A stretch of 35,315 nucleotides of DNA, from NCBI GenBank assembly GCA_902576395.1, contig CACGVB010000011.1, forward strand, positions 1 to 35,315, read 5' to 3'. The stretch comes from an uncultured Pelagibacteraceae bacterium. GTDB lineage: Bacteria > Pseudomonadota > Alphaproteobacteria > Pelagibacterales > Pelagibacteraceae. The notes below the pieces were generated by a model. It ran no database searches and was not told where the DNA came from. It saw only the letters and a list, made by a program, of their open reading frames with translations. Both the position numbers and the translations under genes were made by a program. Every line of letters starts with the position of its first letter. Positions within the stretch are counted from its first letter, which is position 1. This document shows positions 25,030 through 33,782 of this stretch, one piece after another.

Positions 25030-26286
25030 TTAAGATATCCAAGTTTTAGTACCAAGACCTTTTTCATCAATTAAATCACCAGTATTAAATCTATTTAAAC
25101 TGTAACCTGAGTTTAATTCATGAACTCTATCTTGTGCAATTGTATGTGCAAAAGTCCAACCTGAAGCAGGAGTAGCTTTAAATCCACCATAACACCAGCC
25201 ACAATTTAAGTATAAGCCATCGATATGTGTTTTATCAATAATTGGTGAACCGTCCATTGACATATCCATAATTCCACCCCAAGTTCTAAGCATTTTCAAT
25301 TTGCTTAGAAATGGAAACATTGCAATACCTTCAGTCAATACGTGTTGGAGTGTTGGTAAATTTCCTCTTTGTGAGTAACTATTGTATCCGTCCAAGTCTC
25401 CACCCATAACCATCTCTCCTTTATCTGATTGACTACAATAAAAGTGACCTGCACCAAATGTAACTACATGGTCAAGCAAAGGTTTAACAGGTTCTGATAC
25501 ACATGCTTGAAGAAGATGAGTTTCAATTGGTAATGTCATATTTAACATTTCTGCTAAAATATTTGTGCTACCTGCAACACACAAACCAACTTTTTTCGCT
25601 TTGATATCTCCTCTAGAAGTTCTTACACCAACTATTTTACCATTATTAACATCAAATCCCGTAACCTCACAATTTTGAATTATGTCAACACCCATTGAGT
25701 CTGCTTGTCTTGCGTATCCCCAAGCAACAGCATCGTGTCTAGCAGTCCCAGCACTTGGTTGCATTAAACCTCCAAAAATTGGAAATCGCACATTGTCAGA
25801 AAAATCTGCCATTGGAATTCTTTTTTGAACCTCTTCCCTATTTAATAAAACTGCATCAATTCCATTTAGGCGCATTGAATTACCTCTTCTAGAGTACGCA
25901 TTCATTTGTGCATCTGAATGGGCAAGATTAATTATTCCTCTTGGAGAAAACATTACATTGTAATTCAAATCCTGACTCATCTTTCTCCACAAATCCATGC
26001 CAAACTCACTGAACAAAGCATTGTCATCATGCATATAGTTTGATCTAATTATTGTAGTATTCCTTCCAACATTACCTCCGCCTATCCAGCCTTTTTCAAT
26101 GATAGCTACATTTGTAATATTGTGCTCCTTAGCTAAGTAGTATGCAGTTGCTAAACCATGACCACCGCCACCTATGATAATCACATCATATTCTTTTTTA
26201 GGAGTTGGATCTTTCCATGCTACTTCCCAATTCTGATGATCTGAGAATGCATTTTTAATGAGGCTAAAAACTGAGTATTTTTGCAT
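25030..26286 (-). CDS. soxB: Sarcosine oxidase beta subunit
   Basis: A 418-residue DAO-family flavoprotein. VIIIGGGGHGLATAYYLAKEH (35-55) is the FAD loop, GGNVGRNTTIIRSNY follows, and TARHDAVAWGY (181-191) carries His184, the position that binds FMN covalently in characterised heterotetrameric enzymes. The C-terminal CGWCYGGFKATPASGW is typical. Beta holds the site where sarcosine is oxidised. It is the first gene of soxBDAG and diverges from fhs over 128 bases. Confidence 0.95.
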   Translation of the reverse strand: MQKYSVFSLIKNAFSDHQNWEVAWKDPTPKKEYDVIIIGGGGHGLATAYYLAKEHNITNVAIIEKGWIGGGNVGRNTTIIRSNYMHDDNALFSEFGMDLWRKMSQDLNYNVMFSPRGIINLAHSDAQMNAYSRRGNSMRLNGIDAVLLNREEVQKRIPMADFSDNVRFPIFGGLMQPSAGTARHDAVAWGYARQADSMGVDIIQNCEVTGFDVNNGKIVGVRTSRGDIKAKKVGLCVAGSTNILAEMLNMTLPIETHLLQACVSEPVKPLLDHVVTFGAGHFYCSQSDKGEMVMGGDLDGYNSYSQRGNLPTLQHVLTEGIAMFPFLSKLKMLRTWGGIMDMSMDGSPIIDKTHIDGLYLNCGWCYGGFKATPASGWTFAHTIAQDRVHELNSGYSLNRFNTGDLIDEKGLGTKTWIS

Positions 26287-26414
26287 TTTATAATTTTATC
26301 CAATTAAACATAAATTTTTTCTTATTTTTTATATATATATTTTTTAGATGTTTAAAATCAAACCAAAAAAGTATAGACATTTTGCACATTAAACAATTAT
26401 AAATTTTAAACTAA
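26287..26414. promoter_or_regulatory. Divergent promoter region between soxBDAG and fhs
   Basis: This 128-base AT-rich gap has candidate overlapping promoters. For fhs (plus strand): TAGACA at 26374-26379, an 18-base spacer and TATAAA at 26398-26403, which puts the start point only about five bases before the ATG. For sox (minus strand): a TATACT -10 at 26370-26375 overlapping the fhs -35; its upstream hexamer is weak (15-base spacer). An alternating TA run lies at about 26329-26340. No Shine-Dalgarno is seen before either gene. No riboswitch-like fold was recognised. Confidence 0.45.
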
Positions 26415-28091
26415 ATGTCAAAATCAGATATTCAAATAGCTAGAGAAGCAAAAATGAAACCTATCCAAGAAATTTTGGATGGAGTGGGAGTACCCGACAA
26501 AACTGAGGCATATAGTCCAATAAGCAGATATATAGCTAAAATCAAACTTGAATACTTAGAAAAATTTAAAGACAAAAAAGATGGAAAATTAATACTAGTA
26601 ACAGCAATTACACCTACTCCGGCAGGGGAAGGAAAGACAACAACTTCTGTAGGATTGTCAGATGGATTAAACAAAATAGGTAAAAAATCTATTGTTTGTT
26701 TAAGAGAACCAAGTCTTGGTCCTTCTTTTGGAATGAAAGGTGGGGCTGCTGGTGGTGGTTATGCTCAAGTAGTTCCTATGGAGCAAATAAATCTTCATTT
26801 CACAGGAGACTTTCATGCAATTACATCTGCGCATAATCTTTTATCTGCATTAATAGATAACCACATATATTGGGGAAATAAACTAAATATAGATGTCAGA
26901 AGAATAGTTTGGAAAAGAGTTCTCGACATGAATGATAGAGCTTTAAGATCTATAAATATTAATCTTGGTGGTGTTGCGAATGGATTTCCAAGAGAAGATG
27001 GTTTTGATATTACTGTTGCGTCAGAAATAATGGCAATCTTTTGTTTATCAAATGATTTGCATGATCTTGAAAATAGAATTGGTAATATTACTGTTGCTTA
27101 TACTAGAGACAAAAAACCAATATATGCAAAAGATTTAAACGCGCAGGGTCCAATGACTGTATTGTTAAAAGACGCTATTAGACCAAATGTTACACAAACC
27201 TTGGAAAACAATCCTGCTATAATTCATGGTGGACCATTTGCAAATATTGCTCATGGATGTAATTCTGTTTTAGCAACTAAGACAGCATTAAAACTCTCAG
27301 ATTATGTCGTAACAGAAGCAGGGTTTGGAGCTGACCTAGGAGCAGAAAAATTCTTAGATATTAAATGTAGAAAATCAGGATTAAAACCAAGTTGTGTTGT
27401 GATTGTTGCAACTATAAGAGCTCTAAAAATGCATGGAGGAGTTAAAAAAGATGAATTAAAAAATGAAAATGTAGATGCAGTTAAAAAAGGATTGGTTAAC
27501 TTAGAAAGACATATAGAAAATATTCAAAAATTTGGATTACCTGTAACAGTAGCTATAAACCACTTTGTTTTAGATACTGATAAAGAAATTGATGAAGTTA
27601 CCCAATTTTGTGAACAAAAGGATATTAAAGCCTCTATATCAAAGCATTGGGAAAAAGGTGGAGAAGGTGCAACTAATTTAGCAAATGATGTAGTTGAACT
27701 ATGTGAAAAAGATAGTGATTTTAAATTTTTATATGATGATAAAACTTCGTTATTTAAAAAAATAGAAACAATTGCCAAGGAACTTTATAGAGCAAGCGAA
27801 GTAGTAGCAGATACTAAAATAAGGGACCAATTAAAAGCTTTTGAAGAAAGAGGTTACCAATCATTACCAATTTGTATTGCAAAAACTCAATATAGTTTTT
27901 CCACTGACCCAAATCTAAAGGGAGCACCTTCAGGTCATGTATTACCAATAAGAGAAGTAAGACTATCATCAGGAGCAGAATTTATCGTTGTTGTATGCGG
28001 TGCAATAATGACAATGCCAGGATTGCCAAAAGTGCCAGCTGCGGACTCAATTCGTATTAATGAAAAAGGTGAAACAGAGGGTCTATTTTAA
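26415..28091 (+). CDS. fhs: Formate-tetrahydrofolate ligase
   Basis: A 558-residue formyl-THF synthetase, which joins formate and THF using ATP or runs in reverse to yield formate and ATP. The P-loop [10 protein letters not shown] is at 68-77, preceded by [63 protein letters not shown] and the C-terminal [12 protein letters not shown] are all diagnostic. Length is standard. It lies divergent to sarcosine oxidase, whose methyl carbon ends up in the THF pool, so Fhs is a natural exit or entry point. Its last nine bases overlap the convergent amidotransferase-like gene. Confidence 0.97.
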   Translation: MSKSDIQIAREAKMKPIQEILDGVGVPDKTEAYSPISRYIAKIKLEYLEKFKDKKDGKLILVTAITPTPAGEGKTTTSVGLSDGLNKIGKKSIVCLREPSLGPSFGMKGGAAGGGYAQVVPMEQINLHFTGDFHAITSAHNLLSALIDNHIYWGNKLNIDVRRIVWKRVLDMNDRALRSININLGGVANGFPREDGFDITVASEIMAIFCLSNDLHDLENRIGNITVAYTRDKKPIYAKDLNAQGPMTVLLKDAIRPNVTQTLENNPAIIHGGPFANIAHGCNSVLATKTALKLSDYVVTEAGFGADLGAEKFLDIKCRKSGLKPSCVVIVATIRALKMHGGVKKDELKNENVDAVKKGLVNLERHIENIQKFGLPVTVAINHFVLDTDKEIDEVTQFCEQKDIKASISKHWEKGGEGATNLANDVVELCEKDSDFKFLYDDKTSLFKKIETIAKELYRASEVVADTKIRDQLKAFEERGYQSLPICIAKTQYSFSTDPNLKGAPSGHVLPIREVRLSSGAEFIVVVCGAIMTMPGLPKVPAADSIRINEKGETEGLF

Positions 28092-28868
28092 AAGATAATT
28101 AAGCCAGTTTTCAAGTTCACGCATTCTAAGATCTTTATTTGTAATCTTATTTTCTTCAGCAATCATTCTTACATGATTATTTATCTCTTGCTCATCTACA
28201 AAAGCATTATTGTTTAAAAGTCGTTCTTTTCTGAAATGTATAAGGCTTATCATTTTATCGTAAGTTATTTCAGGATGATATTGAATACCCCATATATCAC
28301 TTACTGCAGACTGAAAATTTACTCCCATAACTTTATTTATAGGATTTGAGGCTAGTAATTTTGAATTTTTTGGTAATGTTGCAACTTCATCAAAATTAAA
28401 AGCAGGTGTATTAAAAATTTTATCTTTATTTTTATATATTGGATGTTTTAATCCCTGATTATTTATTTCAATGTTTAGTGCTATACCTCTGTGAGATCCG
28501 TTAGTACATCTTTTTACTTGACCTCCTGCTACCGTAACAGCAACCTGAAGTCCCCAGCAAATAGCTAATATTTTTTTAATTTTTTTTTGACATTCTCTCA
28601 TAAATTCGATCTGTCTTCTTATTTCGATGGTATCATTATAAATATTTAGACTACTCCCACCCCATATTAGTCCATCATATTTATCGAGATCAGTTACTTT
28701 TTCAGAAATATTTTTATCAGATGAGGGATTTACAACATCTATTTCAATTTTATCAGTAAAATAGGCTATGCTATCTTTAAGACTTTCTGTATGTGTTTTA
28801 ATTCCACCATCAGTAAAACTCTGATTTTCCTCTCTTAAATTTCCCTCAACTATTAGTATTTTTTTCAT
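28083..28868 (-). CDS. Class I glutamine amidotransferase-like protein
   Basis: A 261-residue stand-alone GATase1 domain. [12 protein letters not shown] (100-111) contains the nucleophile Cys104, and IQYHPE (195-200) contains His198 and Glu200, so the Cys-His-Glu triad is complete. [15 protein letters not shown] lies in the oxyanion loop region. Stand-alone members resemble the GMP synthase glutaminase domain and include gamma-glutamyl hydrolases of amines; the substrate here is unknown. It is the last gene of the sugar-importer operon, joined by TAATG to the alcohol dehydrogenase, and its 3' end overlaps fhs by nine bases on the opposite strand. Confidence 0.8.
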   Translation of the reverse strand: MKKILIVEGNLREENQSFTDGGIKTHTESLKDSIAYFTDKIEIDVVNPSSDKNISEKVTDLDKYDGLIWGGSSLNIYNDTIEIRRQIEFMRECQKKIKKILAICWGLQVAVTVAGGQVKRCTNGSHRGIALNIEINNQGLKHPIYKNKDKIFNTPAFNFDEVATLPKNSKLLASNPINKVMGVNFQSAVSDIWGIQYHPEITYDKMISLIHFRKERLLNNNAFVDEQEINNHVRMIAEENKITNKDLRMRELENWLNYLLK

Positions 28869-30025
28869 TAAAATAAATCTCCTGAAATACTATGCTCATA
28901 CATAGCTTTCATATCATTTATAGTCAATTTTTTTGGATTTGAAGATGTTGATGGATCATCAAGAGCCATCTTTGATAAATCATCTAAGTTCATTTTTTTT
29001 GCCTCTATTAAGTCTGATAGTTTATGTGGAATATTTAATTCTTTTCTTAGCTCTAATATCCATTCAAGAAAAGCATCAAAACTTTTACTTAAGTTAAGGT
29101 AATCACATATAGAAATTATTCTTTCCTCAATATTTTCTTTATTAAAAGTTAAAACATAAGGCATAAATATTGCATTAGATAATCCGTGATGAAGATTAAA
29201 TTGAGCATTTAGTGGATGGCTAAGTGAATGAATGGCTCCTAATCCCTTCTGAAATGCAGTAGATCCCATACTTGCTGCAGCTAACAAATCTGATCTAGCA
29301 TCTAGATCACTTCCATCTTTAACAGCTTTCAAAAGTGATTTTTTTATCAACCTCATTCCTTCAATTGCTATTCCATCAGCCATTGGGTGAAAGCCAGGTG
29401 CACAAAATGCTTCTAAATTATGCGCTAATGCATCCATTCCTGTCGCTCCTGTTAATCGGGGAGAAAGATCTTTAGTAAGAACTGGGTCCAATATGACAAT
29501 AGATGGTAAAAATTTTGGGTGGAAAATAATTTTTTTTATTCCAGTTTTTGCATTAATTATTGCTGATGCTCTGCCAGTTTCAGAACCAGTTCCAGCAGTT
29601 GTTGGAACTGCAATTATTGGAGAGATATTTTTTTCATCTGCCCTTTTCCAATAATCACCAATATCCTCAAAATCCCAAATAGGTCTAGATTGACCAGACA
29701 TAAAAGCAATGGCTTTACCCACGTCTAATGCACTTCCACCTCCAATAGCTATTACACTGTCACAACTATTATTCTTGAATACTTCAACGCCTTCATCAAC
29801 ATTCTCACCCGTAGGGTTTCCTGAAAAATTGGAAAAAGTAGATAATTTAAATTTCTTTTCTAAATCATTAATTAAATCTTTTATAAATTCTAAATTGATT
29901 AAGTCTTTATCTGTTACCAATAATGGATTTAAAGTTTTAATTTCATCACAAGCCTTTTCTAAATCCTTAACTCTATCTTTGCCTACCCAAACAGTTGTTG
30001 GATAATTCCAATTGTAATTAGTCAT
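28868..30025 (-). CDS. Iron-containing alcohol dehydrogenase
   Basis: From the ATG at 30025 this is 385 residues, normal for group III (iron-dependent) alcohol dehydrogenases. SVIAIGGGSALDVGKAIAF is the nucleotide loop, and GATGMDALAHNLEAF supplies Asp and His metal ligands. HSLSHPLNAQFNLHHGL supplies the other two His ligands. It should interconvert an alcohol or hydroxy acid with an aldehyde or ketone using NAD(P). A TTG four codons earlier (30037) could extend the ORF, but the ATG gives an eight-base ATGACTAA overlap with the upstream glycosidase, a junction also used at 13119-13126. Its substrate may be a product of that glycosidase, possibly a three-carbon unit; this is inference. Confidence 0.85.
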   Translation of the reverse strand: MTNYNWNYPTTVWVGKDRVKDLEKACDEIKTLNPLLVTDKDLINLEFIKDLINDLEKKFKLSTFSNFSGNPTGENVDEGVEVFKNNSCDSVIAIGGGSALDVGKAIAFMSGQSRPIWDFEDIGDYWKRADEKNISPIIAVPTTAGTGSETGRASAIINAKTGIKKIIFHPKFLPSIVILDPVLTKDLSPRLTGATGMDALAHNLEAFCAPGFHPMADGIAIEGMRLIKKSLLKAVKDGSDLDARSDLLAAASMGSTAFQKGLGAIHSLSHPLNAQFNLHHGLSNAIFMPYVLTFNKENIEERIISICDYLNLSKSFDAFLEWILELRKELNIPHKLSDLIEAKKMNLDDLSKMALDDPSTSSNPKKLTINDMKAMYEHSISGDLF

Positions 30026-31286
30026 TTTTATTTTCAAGTATTAAGTCTAAAAATAATGCGGCGGTCCAAGAAAAATTTGTTGCACCAAATCCTTTACCAG
30101 TTTTACAGCTAAAGTATTCATTAAACCCTTTTTGCTTTACTAAATTAATAGTTTTTCTTTTTATTTGTTTAGCAAATTTAATATTCTTATTTTTTAACCC
30201 TTGATATATTATCCAATTACAATTAATCCATACCGGACCTCTCCAATATCTTTTCTCTTCAAACTTTTGGTGATTTGGTTTTACACTTGATAATAAATAT
30301 TTTTCTTTAGAACTGTGTTTTTTTAAGTTTTTAATAATTTTATTATTTAATACTTTGTCTTTTAAATCTGCAAATAAAATAAAATAATGAGTAATTGATG
30401 GAATGTTTATTTTTTTTTTATTTTTTATATCAATGTTAAAAAATGTATTTTTTTTCTGATTATATAATTTTACAATTTTATTTTCAGATCTTGATATATA
30501 AGATTCTAATTCAATACTTTGCAAATTGAAGGTATTTAATAATTTAAGAAGATCTTTATTTGCTCGCAAAAATATAGAGTTAAAACCAACATCAACTACA
30601 TTGAATAAAGATGCTTTATAAAGTTTTTTTGGATTATAATTATTTTTTCTCAAATGATTTTTGATAGTTACGTATCTATCGTAATCAATATCTAATGGTC
30701 TATATTCAGGATTAACAACTTTGTTATCTCCCCTTTTGTATTTAAGGTTTTTTGGGACTTTTACTTTGCTCATAGGATCATCCCATAATGGCGAATTATC
30801 ATAGCCACTCTCCCAGGGGTGTAAAATTGAGACTAATCCAGAATTATTTGGATCCCTAAATTTAATAAACCATTTGTGATATTTTAATATCCCCTTAATT
30901 ATTTTTTTTATTTCGGGTTTATCTTTTTTATTAATTCTTTTTTTATCTAAAATTAGTTTTAAAATTATTGCAAGAATTGGTGGTTGAGTAATTCCAGATG
31001 AATGTATTTTATTTCCACAAGCCCAAACAGAATGGTTTGGATAATAATTAGTATTTAAATCGTGAAATAATATATGAGGTATCATTCCATCTTTCCATTG
31101 ACCTCTTATTAGTGTCTTTATTTCATCTAGAGCATATTTAAATTTAAAATGCGAATATCCTAAAGCAATGAAACCTGAGTCCCAATTCCATTGCGCTGGG
31201 TACAATTTGTTATTGGTTGGTAATGTGTATCCTTTTTTTTTATTGCCTAATAAAACTTTCTTAGCTGATTTGATAAAATCTTCCAT
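30018..31286 (-). CDS. GH63-type glycosidase, glucosylglycerate/mannosylglycerate hydrolase-like
   Basis: A 422-residue (alpha/alpha)6-barrel glycosidase of the GH37/GH63 group. Key segments are QWNWDSGFIALGY (32-44), ITQPP (99-103), HPWESGYDNSP (156-166, with an acidic residue in the active-site loop), KRYWRGPVWINCNW (about 343-356) and GFGATNFSWTAAL near the C terminus. Length and motif order fit the small bacterial GH63 enzymes that hydrolyse mannosylglycerate or glucosylglycerate, rather than the much larger processing glucosidase I. There is no signal peptide, so it acts in the cytoplasm on an imported glycoside. It is lysine-rich, and it is coupled by TAATG to the second permease. Trehalase-like activity is an alternative. 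Confidence 0.7.
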   Translation of the reverse strand: MEDFIKSAKKVLLGNKKKGYTLPTNNKLYPAQWNWDSGFIALGYSHFKFKYALDEIKTLIRGQWKDGMIPHILFHDLNTNYYPNHSVWACGNKIHSSGITQPPILAIILKLILDKKRINKKDKPEIKKIIKGILKYHKWFIKFRDPNNSGLVSILHPWESGYDNSPLWDDPMSKVKVPKNLKYKRGDNKVVNPEYRPLDIDYDRYVTIKNHLRKNNYNPKKLYKASLFNVVDVGFNSIFLRANKDLLKLLNTFNLQSIELESYISRSENKIVKLYNQKKNTFFNIDIKNKKKINIPSITHYFILFADLKDKVLNNKIIKNLKKHSSKEKYLLSSVKPNHQKFEEKRYWRGPVWINCNWIIYQGLKNKNIKFAKQIKRKTINLVKQKGFNEYFSCKTGKGFGATNFSWTAALFLDLILENKND

Positions 31287-32479
31287 TAACCCTTTACACT
31301 TCCTGCAGTTAGACCACTCACTAAATATTTTTCAAAGTATACAAAAATTAACAAAACAGGTATTGTAACAACTACAGACCCAGCCATTAAATATTGTCTT
31401 GGTGTTTCGGCATCACCACTAAGATATTGTATTGCCCTTGATAAGGTAAATGAGTTTGGATTATCCAAGAACATTAAAGAAAATAAAAACTCATTCCACG
31501 CGATCATAAAGACGTACAAAGCAACTGAAGAGATTGCGGGTATACTTAATGGTAAAATTATTTTTATAATTATGCCAAACCAATTTAATTTGTCCATGAT
31601 TGCTGCTTCTTCTAGTTCTTTGGGAATACTTTTAAAGTAACCTTGTAACATATAAATTGCAACTGGCAAAGTAGTTGCTGTGTATACAATTAATAAACCT
31701 CCCACCGAGTTCCTTAACCCTAATTGACTAAAAACAGTATATAAAGGAATAACCAACACTATAGCAGGAAACATATAAATAATTAAAATTGAAGTTGACA
31801 GAAAATTTTTCCCAAAGAAATTTAACCTTGCTACTGCATAAGCAGCTGGTATTGCAAATACTAAAGTAACTATCACTGTACCTACCGAAACAAATGTACT
31901 TATTAGTATGTATCTACCAAATTTGTAAGTATCAAATATTACAAAGTATGATTTAAATAATTCCGTAAAGTCTTGGTTAAAATTAATACTAAAATCTAAA
32001 GGATTAATTAGTAAAGCAGCTTGAGTTTTAAAGCTTGTTATCAACATCATATAAAACGGAAATAAAATAACAAATGAGAATAAAACAATTCCAAAAAGTG
32101 TTAAAAAATCAAATACTACTATTTGTGATGAGTGCTCGGATGCTAAATATTTTTGATTATACTTATTAATTTTTAATGAAAAAAATATCAGAATTCCAAA
32201 TATTCCAATATTATACCAAATGGGCATTTCCTGAACGAGATATCCATCAACAAAAACAAATATAAGGGCAAAAAAAGTTGATTTTATTAAATAATTTAGC
32301 TTTTCTCCTAAAAGTAAATTTAAAAGACTAATAGCGATACCTAATGTGATAATTATTAAAAAATTGAAATTTTTTAACTCAATTCCTTGCAAAGTTACTA
32401 GAATTTTCCAAATAGAAACCAAAGAAAACAAAAATATAGACGAAATTAATGCGTAGAATATTAAACTTTTAGTTTTCAT
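31286..32479 (-). CDS. Sugar ABC transporter permease (MalG-type) with extra N-terminal helices
   Basis: A 397-residue inner-membrane permease of the carbohydrate CUT1 class. The conserved core begins near residue 124 and includes SFKTQAALL after the first core helix and the EAA loop EEAAIMDKLNWFG near residue 290. MalG proteins are usually about 280-300 residues. Here about 110 extra residues at the N terminus hold four additional hydrophobic stretches (about 5-26, 39-58, 66-84 and 90-104). It overlaps the other permease gene by 11 bases and the GH63 start by one base. Its ATPase is not encoded nearby. Confidence 0.85.
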   Translation of the reverse strand: MKTKSLIFYALISSIFLFSLVSIWKILVTLQGIELKNFNFLIIITLGIAISLLNLLLGEKLNYLIKSTFFALIFVFVDGYLVQEMPIWYNIGIFGILIFFSLKINKYNQKYLASEHSSQIVVFDFLTLFGIVLFSFVILFPFYMMLITSFKTQAALLINPLDFSINFNQDFTELFKSYFVIFDTYKFGRYILISTFVSVGTVIVTLVFAIPAAYAVARLNFFGKNFLSTSILIIYMFPAIVLVIPLYTVFSQLGLRNSVGGLLIVYTATTLPVAIYMLQGYFKSIPKELEEAAIMDKLNWFGIIIKIILPLSIPAISSVALYVFMIAWNEFLFSLMFLDNPNSFTLSRAIQYLSGDAETPRQYLMAGSVVVTIPVLLIFVYFEKYLVSGLTAGSVKG

Positions 32480-33728
32480 CAGCCCTCTTACCTATTAATT
32501 TAAAGTAAACGAACATAAATATTAGCAGCAAAGCAACTATTACGATTGATACTGCTGATCCCATACCAATATCGGAAATAGTAAATCCTTGCTCATAAAC
32601 ATTTATTGGCAAAGTTCTAGTTCCAGATGCACCTCCTGTTAATAAAAAAATATCCTCAAATTTATTAAAGTTCCAAATAAACCTAATCATAAAGAGAATG
32701 GATATCACAGCTGTTATTTGAGGAAGCGTGATATTAATAAATTTTTGTAAAGGACCAGCGCCATCCACTTCCGCTGCCTCATATAATTCTTTAGGTACTG
32801 CTTGTAGTCGAGCTAATATAAATAAGAAAGCTAAAGGAAAGTATCTCCAAATTTCAAAAATAATAACAGTTGTTAATGCTAATCGTAATTTAAGATCAAA
32901 ACCAAAAAAATTTATAGTTAAATATTTTTGTCCTAATAAATTTAAGGGTTCTTGGATGACTTGAAAATTTATCAGAAGATTGTTTAAAGTTCCACTGTAA
33001 GGATCTAATAATAACTCCCAAGTATAAGCTAAGGCAACAACTGGACCTACATACGGAAAAAGCAAAACACTTCTCATAAATGTTCTTCCAAAAAACTTCT
33101 GGTTTACAAGTTGTGCAGTGAGTATACCAAATACAATTGAACCAATTGTGCCAAAAAAGGTATAGTAAAAAGTAGTTGATAATAAATCAAAAAATTCATT
33201 TTGAAAAAATACCTTTTTAAAATTCTTTAAAGTAAAATTAGTATTTAATAGAATATTATCTGATTTACCTGTTAATTTTGGTTTAATAGTTTTTAATTCT
33301 TTTTTATTTAATTTTTTGCCATCAGAACTCTTTAATAATATTTGAAAATTTTCCCTGTATTTTGCTTCCCAATTTCCAAATTCACAATAAATTTTATTTG
33401 ATTTGACCCTGCATCTTTCATCTAAATTAATAGGCTTGATATTCTTAGGTAATTTATCTTGAAATTTAACATCCCTTATTTCTAAAATTAATGAACTATT
33501 TCTAAGTTTATAAATAACCTTTAATTGATCTGGATTATCTTTAATGGATTTTACAATTTTTTTTGCTCTAGGTTCAGGGATCCTGATATCTTTTAGACCA
33601 ACCTCTTTAAAACTTATCCATACATTTGCAAATATTGGAAATAAGATGATTGAAAAAACAAGGAAAACTGCAGGTAATATTAATATATATGCAGTTCTTT
33701 TTTCTATTTTTGAAAGTGTATCACTCAT
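32469..33728 (-). CDS. Sugar ABC transporter permease (MalF-type) with large periplasmic loop
   Basis: A 419-residue CUT1-class permease. The first helix (11-33) is followed by a polar, lysine-rich segment of about 130 residues (41-175) before the remaining helices; it contains two cysteines, Cys106 and Cys115, that could form a disulfide. Most MalF-type permeases of about 290-310 residues lack such a loop, although enteric MalF has one (P2) that contacts the binding protein. The EAA loop YEAAEVDGAGPLQKF is at 316-330. The ATG follows directly on the T run of a terminator-like hairpin, with no Shine-Dalgarno in between. It pairs with the MalG-type permease downstream. Confidence 0.85.
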   Translation of the reverse strand: MSDTLSKIEKRTAYILILPAVFLVFSIILFPIFANVWISFKEVGLKDIRIPEPRAKKIVKSIKDNPDQLKVIYKLRNSSLILEIRDVKFQDKLPKNIKPINLDERCRVKSNKIYCEFGNWEAKYRENFQILLKSSDGKKLNKKELKTIKPKLTGKSDNILLNTNFTLKNFKKVFFQNEFFDLLSTTFYYTFFGTIGSIVFGILTAQLVNQKFFGRTFMRSVLLFPYVGPVVALAYTWELLLDPYSGTLNNLLINFQVIQEPLNLLGQKYLTINFFGFDLKLRLALTTVIIFEIWRYFPLAFLFILARLQAVPKELYEAAEVDGAGPLQKFINITLPQITAVISILFMIRFIWNFNKFEDIFLLTGGASGTRTLPINVYEQGFTISDIGMGSAVSIVIVALLLIFMFVYFKLIGKRADEN

Positions 33729-33731
33729 AAA

Positions 33732-33761
33732 AAAAGCGGATAATACATATTATCCGCTTTT
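33732..33761 (-). terminator. Terminator-like hairpin between binding-protein and permease genes
   Basis: A perfect 13-base-pair stem, AAAAGCGGATAAT paired with ATTATCCGCTTTT, with a four-base loop. On the minus strand it follows the binding-protein stop by 21 bases and continues into a run of seven T that touches the permease ATG at 33728. It has the form of an intrinsic terminator and probably limits transcription into the permease genes. Confidence 0.8.
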
Positions 33762-33782
33762 ATTTAAATTTAAATTACTAGA

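Noticed and set aside
26329..26340. Alternating TA run in the sox/fhs gap as a microsatellite or Z-DNA site
   Set aside because: Too short and too expected in AT-rich spacer DNA to call a repeat feature.
30026..30037. TTG start extending the iron alcohol dehydrogenase by four residues
   Set aside because: The ATG at 30025 forms an eight-base overlap identical to another junction and fits the family start better.
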